Assembly (NCBI GenBank): GCA_009760855.2
Contig: WPIO01000129.1
Coordinates: 784,001 to 848,000 of the forward strand
Reading direction: 5' to 3'
Source: Cristatella mucedo
Lineage: Eukaryota > Bryozoa > Phylactolaemata > Cristatellidae
DNA length: 64,000 nucleotides
Under the pieces are notes generated by a model that was given only the letters and a program-made list of their open reading frames with translations, was not told the origin of the DNA and ran no database searches. Below are positions 55,603 through 64,000 of the stretch, piece by piece; position 1 is the stretch's first letter; each line of letters starts with the position of its first letter. Position numbers and translations under genes: made by a program.

Positions 55603-57790
55603 CTGCAAGCACACGGTTGCCGCAACAGCGTAGAAGCAACTGACGGAACAAGAACAAACACACACACGCACACACTCTGGCAGCCGAAGCTGGGAGAAAT
55701 GTGATAAACCGGCGCGTTGTGTCCGAATATTCGCTCGTAATTATGTATTATATATTATTATGTATATTATAATATTATATATATATATATATTACAATTA
55801 TATACGAGCTCGTGGGGTGATCGAAAGCAATAGCAAGACACTGCTGTGTGCCCCCTGCTTTAAGTTGCGCATGTACGCACATGTGCACATGTAGGTATAT
55901 GTTGCGCTTCAGGGAATGGCTATTTCTGTCTTTGGCAATAACCAATCGACACCAATGGACACTCGAAAATGAACCTCACAGAGTACATCTGGCGGGGTTC
56001 TTGGAAGCCAGCGAGTCCAGGCATCAGCACACCAAGGAGGTTGATCATGCATGCTCTAACAAACCGAGCTCCAAAAGCAGGGCAAGGCAAACACCAAGGA
56101 AAAAACTAGCACCACCAACATGAAAAAGGTGGGTGGGAGTCACTTGAAAAGTGCCAACGGAGGCCAATAGTAAATCCAAGGCTGCGGTTGATGACAATAC
56201 GGCAAATACTTTAGGCTAGTGTACCTATAAATCCGGCAAGGTAGAGGAGTAGTGGATGGGAACACCTGCCATTGGAGGAGTTTTGTTCATTCAAAGACCC
56301 CACAAGTGGTTATTGCAATATTTTATTATAACTGTTACTGATGCACGATAAAAAACGCTAGTGTAAAAAGAGAAGCTGATTCAACAGCCTCATTTATGCA
56401 GACGAGCCTTGGCGACTGATATTTGCCTGCAGCTGGCAATAAAGATTACTTGCTTATCAAGCATGATATTACTCACCATTCAATCGCGCTTCCACTTGCA
56501 GCAAGTGTGAAGCGCTTAGAAAGAGATTGAGTTCTCTGAGGGCGCTTTATCAAGTGCATTATTTTTATTATTATTCAGGCCCACGACCTTGGTCAATGAA
56601 TACATTCACCGTTGGTCGAGCACCTTAACCACGGGCCAAACCGACAGGATAGGTTGACTTTCAGACTAAAGCTATGCTCAATCCTTAACACTATACATCA
56701 AGCTCTCGGACGAATATTAAACAGCAATACCGATATTTTTAGACGTACGAAGTAGGACCTGCCGTGGTTTTTCAAGACCATCTGCTTCTGGCCGAGAGCA
56801 TAGAAGCCACCAGCATCAAAGCTACCGGTCGTTCAGTGCCGACTCCACAGCATCCAAAACGGTTCGAAAAGAGAGTCCTTCAGAGTAGACAAAAATAGAT
56901 TGCTTCAATAAAAATTCTAAAAGATCGAGCTACAGTCTTTAATTAGTCCTCCAGTGGACGTGCCGATTAGCTCATTTCAGTCTGTAGGCTACACACCATT
57001 TTACTCAGCCACAGTGGCTGCATTTCTCAGTCGTCGATAGAAGCTTGCACTGGCAAGTCGACGACTTGGGCCAAATGCCTTCCTACAGTGGCTTCCACTT
57101 CACTGGGAGAGCAGCATCTAACTAGACTTCTAATTAGAAAGTGCAAGCCTCGTCAGTGAAAGGTCCTGGGGCTGCGACCGCTCGTTAGGGGGCTCTAGGC
57201 GGTGTCAGTTTGACTTATACCCCTAGCAGCGTACTTTGCCAACCTAAATAACTATGCAGACCTCACTCATCACAAGAAGGCAAGCGATCTTTATGCTGCT
57301 GATTACCTGCTTGTGTGAAGAACTAGCAAAATGCCCTTATGCTAGCATGCCAGGCACCCTTTCTACGGAATTTAACAACAGTGCCAGATAGCACCAAGAC
57401 GAGCAGATGAGAAATTGACGAGACAGGGCAAATCGTGTTAATTCCACACACTCATTCGGCATACAAAATATGTATCAGTTTTAAAAAAGGCTGATATTTT
57501 AGTCAAGTTTATATGATTGCTGCTAGAGCTGTGCTCTTGTAGGGCGAGTGCACTCGATCAACGGGAAAAAAAAGAGATAAAACCGTCACAAAAGGGCTGT
57601 GAAAACGTCAACGGCTTTGACATAATACATCTGACGAAGGCACACAGGCGGGTACATACAGGCAGCCGATGGAGAGAGAGAGAGAGAGGGAGAGAGAGAG
57701 AGAGAATGAGGGAGAGAGAGAGAAACAGGCAGACAGAGACAGCGAGAGAGAGAGAGACATCGAGACAGAGACAGAGACAGAGACAGAGAC

Positions 57791-57882
<92 letters not shown>

Positions 57883-60800
57883 CCGGAAAGGCTGCCAGAA
57901 AAGTGAGGAATGCATGATAACGTTCACACGTCCTGTGCAGCAGTGCTGCCAAGCCACGAGGCCGGCCACGTGCAGTCACATAGCGTGGTAATTAGGCAGG
58001 ACGGATAATCATCCTTAGCCTGCGAGTCTGGTTGGCGGAGACAATTTCCAATGTCAGGTGCTCACTTCGAGGGCCGCTAGGGTAGTCCTAGCTTCAGCGG
58101 CCATGCAAATAGTCCTACACCGGCTGCGTACACAATCGTGGAAATAAGGGTACTTTACACACGGGACTTACACCCAGACTCGCACCGGCCCTATGCAAGA
58201 ATGTGACGCAAGCAAATGTCAGCAACATGAAAACAAAAGCTTAAGCCTTGCAGTAACTACTCGTCTATTGTACACTGCATAGACAAGATGTGAATAAAGG
58301 AACATAACCCTCGCAGTTCAGGCGGTACTGCAAAGATGTGTTGATGGCTGGCATAGGCTCCCCCTGCACTAAAACTGCGCTCTAGTACAAGCCTACCATA
58401 TTCTTTTCTTTCTAGAATATGTAAAGAAGTGCAGAAAGAGATCTACTTTTCTTAGGGAGCTGCACATATGTCATATTATTATAGTTATTATCATCCTTAG
58501 AGAAGAAGACCCGGTTACGGTAAGCCACTTCAAGATGGCGAGAAATAGGGCCTGCAGTTATCCAACTGCCGTGCTCAGGAATTCTCCATCACTGAGTGCA
58601 CTACAGACAAGATGTATGTGGGCCTTCATAAGTGGCTTGCAGACTTAGCCTGTCATTCCCGTATTTGACTTTGCAGGCAAATACGAGAAGGTACACGTAC
58701 ACACAAAATAGTTATTGCTATCATTCACTAAAACCAAAAAGTATATAACCATGATGACACAGCACTTTCAAAGCACCTTAAAAAGGGAACCAAACCACTT
58801 TCTACAAACTTCACACATTCTGAATAAGATGCATTTGCCTGCACAATTATAGCTCGAATTCATGCATGATCACATTAAGGTCGATGCATATAGACAAAGC
58901 ACACGGTGGAGGATAACAAATGGCTAATTTGCTTTGCTTTAAATGTTGTCAATTCACGGATGTTGTGAAGACAGCCGGTAGCGAGGCCGAGGATAGCTAT
59001 TAAAATGTGCGTAGGTGTGTGTGCGCGCGTGGGCACGTGCGTGAGTTGTCCTCACTGGCAAACCTTAAAGCATGATTCATACGGCAAGTCTTGCTTCTTA
59101 CCTAGTCGAGTCTTCGGTATATACGTCACCGATACAATGGGGCAGTCCAGACTTAAGGAGACTTGGCAAAGATTCAGAAGCCAAACCTGGTTATACTTTT
59201 TCAGCCAAGACTTAGCAAGTGATCAATCATAAAACACCGTTCAGGCCTTTCGTTCCCTACATCGCTTTGAGTAGAATGGTGGCGTGAATTGACCGGTGAA
59301 CTGATCGACGCATTACACTCGAGTCTCTGTTTTTGGTATACTTGAGCTCGAGTTCAAAATGTGTGCTATTCGCGAGACTCGCGGTGTAACACAGTCTAAA
59401 AGCTCAACTGGATGCAGAGCTACACTGCATGCAAGCTGGCGGGCTACAGAATGCCATTGACAGACACAGGGTGGTGGTGGTGGTGGTGGGAAGGAAGGCA
59501 TGCCGGGCACCAGCTGCTCACCTTGCGGTCAAGCTTGACGAGCTGCTTGCGCGCTCGCCTCTCGTCCGCCGTCTCCCCTTCGGGCGGCCTCTGGATCGGT
59601 GCACCGACAGCGGCGGCCCGCGGCCGCTCACACTCGCCTGTACCTTTGGGAGGTTCAGCACGTGACGGCTTCAGCCTTGCTAGAAGGGTTTTTGCCAGGT
59701 CCTGCAAATGACGGGACACAAGCAGAGAAATGCAAAAACATTAGTCGACCTGAAACCACACGGAAGGGGGCAAGCATCTGAGCGAGAGAGTCAAGAAAGA
59801 ACCGCAGGGCAGTGCTCAAAGGATGCTGTTTGCCACAGCAGCTCTTCTGAAGCCGTGAAAGAGCTACATATTCCAGAGCCAGCGACACCCGGGAGCATTA
59901 ATAATGGAATGAAATCTTCATTGCACCCAAAGAGTACTACATCTCTTACTACTCACTTTGCGCATAATGGAAAGGAAGTGCATCAACCGGTTAGTGATAA
60001 CATAGTTGGCGTCAGCACAAGAAAACACACTAATGACGATTCAGATGGCAGACACAGCAAATGTAGTGAGGAGGATTTTTTTGCATCCTTTTAAATGTCA
60101 CCAAGCTAGATGATGTCGCGACCTCAGTCGGGAGTGAGTTCCGGGCCTTGGTAGCGTACGAAGTGAAGGCACGGCCTTCGAAGGACACGAGGTCGCCCAG
60201 GGCACAGCTAAACGACTTGAATCAGAAGTGCAAATGGTACGATGCACGATTCGTAAGTATTCCCAATAGACAGGCTCGAGGAAGACAATGAAGGGACCTT
60301 GGTCTTTATGATTTTGTGGAGTTACAGACGGAGATACATTACAAGTGACAGAACCTTGAAGTCAATATGCAGCTTAATGAGGAGCCAAGTGCAAGGCCCT
60401 GAGAAGTGGTGCAATATGGAATTTTTTATGTTTACAACAGACGAGCTTAGCTGCGTCGTTTGGCATTTCGAGCATATTATTGCACAGGCAGGAAGATATT
60501 CGAGCAGAGAGTTACCGAAATCTAGATGGGAAGTCGTATATGCACGGACCAGTTTAGTTGTAGTGTCCTTATCATGTACATGCTGTGTAACAACTAATAA
60601 GTATAAAACAACTACTATATATTATATATACAACTACTAAGTATATATGTGAAACAACTACTAAGATATAGGCATTCTGGGATGTACATCGCTAGACGTC
60701 GTTGCTACTATTGCACTTAGGCGATGCCATTCCACATACAGAAGAGCAGCTTACACACGGGCCGAGCTGGAGCCTGCGGGAGGGGAAAGGGGAAAGGGAA

Positions 60801-61376
60801 AGGGGAAAGGCAGGGAGCTAAAGAAGCTGACGTAACACTGAACAGGGTTACGGCTGATCGCCTGGGTTTTTGAAGAAGGAAGAGGTAGGGGGAGATGACT
60901 CACCTTGGGCTTTCTCGGTTCCTCTAACAACTTCGGGTGATTGTACAGTGACGAGTAAGTGCCTGCAATAAAGCAGAGAACGCAAGGGTAGAGAAAGACC
61001 AGCCATAGGTATGCAAAGCAGGTCCAGCCGAAGCAGCGGCTGACTGCAACATTTCGTAGGCCTCAGCCAGCAACATTGTATCTCTGTCTGTAACTCCACA
61101 AAGACTATGTAGGTGTCGCGTAGGAGAGTTTTGTATTGTGCACTCAAAAGCCTAAGCGGCTTTCGGTACGAATTCGGTAGCAAACAGACTTAATCTGACA
61201 TAACTAAGAGAAAGTGAGGAACACAGCTGAGCCAGGAGAGCTGTTGAAGTAGTGAGTGGCATGCAGTAGCAGCGTAGGAAAGAATGCGTCAGCAGCAGGA
61301 GAGTATTTGTCATTGCACACGAATCGTGGGATAAATTTCCACAGCCTAGGACCTGCAAAGAAAAAAAGTTTCTGTA

Positions 61377-61407
<31 letters not shown>

Positions 61408-62408
61408 ATATATATATATAATTCATTTCTATGGCGCCCTACGAGAACTTAATCACCATTCAGGTGCTTCACATATGCCTCGGGGCTCGAGCCCTCGACC
61501 TCAGCCAGACCTTGGTCGGGGCGAGCACCTTAACTGCTGCACCAAACCAGCTCGGCTGTCGCCTAGGGCCTTTAACAAGAAGAATGGAACAGCTAATTTA
61601 TTGTCCGCACAGAGCCCGAGGAGGCTGAGATTGGTTCAGCAGTTCAGCTAGGTATTGAGGAACCACGCTGTATCGGGCATTGTGGGTCAGCCCTCGAACT
61701 TGGCTCTGCATCCGTTGATCAGCCGGCAGCCATCTCACCAGCACTTTCAGCAAAGGAGACTCATGGCCAAACCTCTGGCTATGTGGCCAAGTTTCAGGAC
61801 ACATGCCTGCTGGACCAGGAGCACGGTCGGACGTGAGCGATCACACCGTTGACAGCAGCTAGCTGGGATACTGTGAGCTGACAGAGCCATTTAGGTCGGC
61901 CCCTAGCCGATGATCGTGCGCCAGCGCAGGTGCAGAGGGGGGGGGGGGAGAATCTACATGTGCACACTTACTAAGAATGGACTCGCAGTCCCACTTGTCT
62001 CCGGCAGGTGCTTGCAGAGCGATACGGACCAGCTTTTCGTCTTCTCTGCCATCTGCCCCGTCGTCGAGCTCCGCCTCATCCTCCTCTTCTTCCTCTTCAC
62101 TGCTCTCCTCGCTGTTGCTTTCGTCATTGCTGCCGCCTTCTAGCGGATGATCGCTGATGGCCGCACGCTGCTGGATCAGCTGTGTCTTATCCCTGGAAGC
62201 GGCAAAGCAGCCCATTGGCAGTCGGCTGGCGCCTCGGCGTGCGCAAAAAGCCCGCCAGGAGGCGCTTGCTGCTTCCTTACACTGGCTGGCGACTGTGCAA
62301 GAACTCGGCCAGTGTCGACTCCAGCACGGCGCTGCTTATCGGCAGGCGGCCGCTGATGTCCTCGTGGTCAAGGGCGCCTATCTCCGAGTCGTCATACTGC
62401 GCGTACAC
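55489..62408 (-). CDS. LTV1: LTV1-like 40S ribosome biogenesis factor, C-terminal half (5' exons outside window)
   Basis: This is the gene span; the five exons are 62281-62408, 61972-62192, 60904-60962, 59522-59701 and 55489-55602. They add to 702 nt, that is 233 codons plus stop, with matching phases at all four junctions. Known family role: LTV1 is a non-ribosomal protein of late pre-40S particles, needed for maturation of the small-subunit head and for export in yeast. Seen: the QYDDSEIGALD block, an acidic region, the signature KWDCESIL, the YNHPKL block, a basic ERRARKQ region and a Lys/Glu-rich C-terminal helix ending in TAA. The N-terminal half was searched for by eye up to the right edge and not found. 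All order, spacing and motifs agree with LTV1, so identity is firm. Confidence 0.93.
56365..56452 (-). mobile_element. SINE B-like 3' fragment
   Basis: The complement reads TGCCAGCTGCAGGCAAATAT, CAGTCGCCAAGGCTCGTCTG and AAATGAGGCTGTTGAATCAG, the body and end of SINE B. Confidence 0.5.
56455..56575 (+). mobile_element. LINE family B 3' tail in an LTV1 intron
   Basis: ATCAAGCATGATATTACTCA through GAAGCGCTTAGAAAGAGATT and GGGCGCTTTATCAAGTGCAT to (TTA)n. Confidence 0.87.
56576..56647 (-). mobile_element. SINE A-like tRNA head fragment
   Basis: The complement has GGTTAAGGTGCTCGACC and GACCAAGGTCGTGGGC without the tail. It abuts the 3' end of the LINE B tail at 56575. Confidence 0.6.
57671..57880 (+). 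repeat. GA/CAGA microsatellite
   Basis: Imperfect GAGA, then (GACAGA)n, then about 49 GA units, in the last LTV1 intron. Confidence 0.97.
58390..58495 (+). mobile_element. LINE family B-like 3' tail, diverged
   Basis: GTAAAGAAGTGCAGAAAGAG, then TTTTCTTAGGGAGCTGCACA and TATTATTATAGTTATTATC. The layout is preserved but with many substitutions. Confidence 0.55.
59522..59701 (-). CDS. LTV1: LTV1 exon with basic RARKQ region
   Basis: The acceptor is TGTCCCGTCATTTGCAG and the donor GTGAGC. The exon is 60 codons, phase 0 at both ends. It starts DLAKTLLARLKPSRAEPPKG, passes through a Pro/Arg/Ala-rich variable stretch, and ends ETADERRARKQLVKLDRK. The closing segment equals the E-x-(K/R)-RARKQ-x-(V/I)-K-x-(E/D)-RK basic region of LTV1. 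The exon is much more GC- and CpG-rich than its flanks. Confidence 0.92.
60075..60560 (-). mobile_element. LINE family B remnant in an LTV1 intron
   Basis: 60080-60260 is the complement of the C-terminal AWNS-type segment. 60350-60560 resembles 17720-17920, the RT thumb part of another B copy. A 50-base LINE A-type tail (GTGGAGTTACAGACGGAGAT) lies between them at 60300-60345. Confidence 0.65.
60904..60962 (-). CDS. LTV1: LTV1 short exon with YNHPKL
   Basis: The acceptor is TTTATTGCAG and the donor GTGAGT. The 59 nt complete the Ser codon and read TYSSLYNHPKLLEEPRKPK, matching the S-T-x-S-x-LYNHP-x-L-I block that follows KWDCES in LTV1. Phase 2-in, 0-out. Confidence 0.93.
61376..61420 (+). 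repeat. (TAAA)n(TA)n tail of the nested SINE
   Basis: TAAATAAATAAA units followed by TATATATATA. On the minus strand this is the 3' poly-TA tail of SINE A. Confidence 0.95.
61421..61556 (-). mobile_element. SINE A nested in LINE A
   Basis: The complement begins GCCGAGCTGGTTTGGTGCAG and CAGTTAAGGTGCTCGC, and carries GAGGGCTCGAGCCCC and the tail AGGGCGCCATAGAAATGAAT followed by (TA)n(TTTA)n. It separates two halves of a LINE A copy. Confidence 0.9.
61972..62192 (-). CDS. LTV1: LTV1 exon with acidic tract and KWDCESIL signature
   Basis: The acceptor is TTTGCCGCTTCCAG and the donor GTAAGT. The 221 nt (1 + 73 codons + 1) include DKTQLIQQRAAISDHPLEGG, a run of Ser/Glu/Asp (SEESSEEEEEEDEAELDD), and GDKWDCESIL. 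KWDCES is diagnostic of LTV1. The last codon is split A|GC (Ser). The acidic tract is typical of the family and is probably disordered. Confidence 0.93.
62281..62408 (-). CDS. LTV1: LTV1 exon with the QYDD block
   Basis: The acceptor is CCCTTCATCTAG and the donor GTAAGG. The 128 nt encode VYAQYDDSEIGALDHEDISG and then PISSAVLESTLAEFLHSR. YxQYDDxEIGALD is the most recognisable LTV1 motif, normally preceded by F-E-K. The exon leaves with two bases (GT) that the next exon completes. It is the most 5' LTV1 exon visible. Confidence 0.92.
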
Positions 62409-63924
62409 CTAGATGAAGGGGCGTGCTTGTAGAGAATAGGAAATGACGTCTCTCGCGTAATAGGCGAGGTCTGGAGAAAGAGCTGCTTCACTCACGGACA
62501 CATGACAGCTAGAGCACCGTTCAAACGAGCGACCGCGTAAGGACAAGCCGACCGCGCTGCATCGGCGACCCAGTAAAACTCGCGCATCACAAGAACTCGG
62601 TCACTCACAGCTGCAACAGGACTGGGCAACAAACGCGGACGTCGGTTCGATCTATTCAGTTCTGCACCTTATCTGGATGGCTTAGCTAGCCGCCGGCTTA
62701 AGTTTCAAGCCGGTCCAAGTACGATAGGCATATACGTGTGGAGGCACGCGCGCACACACACACAGCAACAACAACTTACAACCATAGCCAGTCAAATCGA
62801 AATACTACAAAGCAGGCAGGCAGATCGAAGAGTGCTGAGAAGTAGCTCAGTGTACCATCGATGCAGTGCACCTGCGCATCACAGTGACCAGTGCATGCAC
62901 CATCTACTTTCGAGTTACATGCATTTTCAACACAGCTAGTGACAAACTTCCAGCTCATATGAAGCCATCGCTGTCTGTGTACTCCAAAGTGTGCTGAAGG
63001 AAGCGGACATTGACAGCCTCTGGCAAAAAGAAAGAGACACGTCCGTGAGACCGGTTCTATCAGGTTCCTGGATGAATGGCTAGGTCCGAGGGGTAGCGTG
63101 CAGTGCTGTTCAAACGAAGGCGTCGTCAGGGGTGAAGCCCAATCGCCGTGCCAAAGAAAGACACAGCACGAAAGAAAGCAACTGCTAAGGAGAGGAGCAG
63201 AGCAGCAGCACCGGAGCCGACATGAAACCTCGCAAACCGACAGCGTACACTCATCATGAATAATCCTCGAGAGTTGCTATGAAACCATAAAATTGCACTA
63301 CTTGATTAAGTATAGACTATACGAAATCATACCACAAGATAGAGCTACCACCAAAAAGTGATATTAAAGGCAAACACTGTATGTCAGGCTATGAGCCAAG
63401 AAACTCGAAAAGCAGCCAGCACTAGCAGCTTCTGAGGCTACTTCGGGCCGTTGACAATCACGGCTTTTGGAAGATGATTCATCAAACATCACCTTTCATC
63501 TGCCTCTTTCACCGGTATACAAGGATAATAGTAACACTAGGTTTGATGTAGCGCCCTCATATAGAACTCAAATACCTTTCTAGCACTTCACATTTGGTTC
63601 GCTGGGGATGCCAGAGTTGGTAATTCAGAGGAAGACATCTCAAAGTTAGGCAAGTGTGCATCCATAGTAGCCACGAAGGTTTTGTAATGCTTCATTCTGC
63701 ACATGCACAGAAAAGAGTAGTGCATGATTGAAAGTGATGAAATATATCGGTAAGAAAAGTAGAACTAACATCGTCCCACTGCATTTTCTGACACAGAGCC
63801 TTATTACACAGAGCCTTATTAAAACCCTTTCCACATTTTTTGGCTGCTTAATAAGGATATAAAACAATTACTAAACTTACTGTTAAGACGACCAAAAACA
63901 ACCAAGCTAACTTGCCGATTTCAG
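62409..63924. other. Probable LTV1 intron, no exon found
   Basis: Searched on the minus strand for the block that precedes QYDD in LTV1; none seen. Only a diverged LINE B tail at 63525-63605. Confidence 0.55.
63525..63605 (-). mobile_element. LINE family B 3' tail, diverged
   Basis: The complement reads GTGCTAGAAAGGTATTTGAG and TGAGGGCGCTACATCAAACC, the tail pattern without the usual ATT repeat. Confidence 0.6.
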
Positions 63925-63994
63925 AACGCATTCCCAAGAGAGCAGTCGACATGCTGCCACGCAAAAGTATGAAACAGGACAAACAGCCTCATCG
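63925..63994 (+). CDS. Possible plus-strand internal exon at the right edge
   Basis: The acceptor CTTGCCGATTTCAG and the donor GTGAGT frame 70 nt that are open as RIPKRAVDMLPRKSMKQDKQ and PH. I do not recognise the protein with confidence; the AV.MLPRK piece is only faintly like mitochondrial uL13. It would be antisense to LTV1 if that gene continues to the right. Confidence 0.22.
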
Positions 63995-64000
63995 GTGAGT

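Larger units (their letters stand above)
55603..59521 (-). other. LTV1 last intron
   Basis: It contains LINE B tails, SINE fragments, an AT-rich run near 55740-55805 and the GA microsatellite. 56650-57660 and 57890-58385 show nothing I recognise. Confidence 0.8.
61075..61800 (-). mobile_element. LINE A 3' copy split by a SINE, inside an LTV1 intron
   Basis: On the minus strand, 61800-61557 and 61350-61075 are consecutive parts of the LINE A C-terminus and 3' UTR. They are interrupted by the SINE A copy at 61421-61556 and its AT-rich tail. The LINE is in the same sense as LTV1. Confidence 0.85.

Overview
The window is animal nuclear DNA: intron-rich, repeat-laden and, as far as I can see, from an invertebrate that I cannot place further. 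The evidence is GT-AG introns of a few hundred bases to about 17 kb, L2/CR1-type LINEs, tRNA-derived SINEs, a pogo/Tigger-like MITE, a Ty3/gypsy-type LTR with primer-binding site, and very long (CT)n/(GA)n, (CA)n and (TA)n arrays. There are no bacterial-type operons, no CRISPR array and no phage genes.

Two conserved genes could be assembled exon by exon, both on the minus strand and both running off the window. (1) About 0.5-32.8 kb: a GRAMD1/Aster-type gene for an ER-anchored, GRAM- and VASt-domain, lipid-sensing sterol transporter. Eight phase-compatible coding exons cover a Ser/Gln-rich N-terminus, the complete GRAM domain, an acidic linker and the first part of the VASt domain. The rest of VASt and the membrane anchor lie left of base 1. 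The first-exon assignment (32512-32783) is the weakest link. (2) About 55.2-62.4 kb: the C-terminal half of LTV1, a 40S ribosome-biogenesis factor, in five phase-matched exons ending in a true stop, with a poly(A) signal at 55231-55236. Its N-terminal exons lie beyond 62.4 kb, probably outside the window.

The DNA between the two genes (about 33-55 kb) shows no gene I can recognise. It holds a GC-rich stretch behind the GRAMD1 first exon, a decayed LTR retroelement, a three-unit 120-165 bp tandem repeat and scattered LINE, SINE and MITE copies. The introns of both genes carry the same repeats. They include one LINE with an uninterrupted 815-codon frame (11314-13761), antisense inside a GRAMD1 intron, and a SINE nested in a LINE inside an LTV1 intron.

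Three repeat relations stand out. LINE family A ends in a GTGGAGTTACAGACGGAGATACATT-type tail. LINE family B ends in an L2-like GCGCCTAGAAAGAGATT...GGGCGCTTT...(TTA)n tail. The abundant tRNA-derived SINE A shares the family B tail, so B-type machinery probably mobilises it. Several (TA)n microsatellites start exactly at SINE A 3' ends. I found no new defence or metabolic system. The most useful results are the two gene models, a possible 20-nt microexon in the VASt region, intronic perfect hairpins, and a duplicated 23-nt piece of the LTV1 terminal exon. All assignments are by eye; no database search or computation was run.
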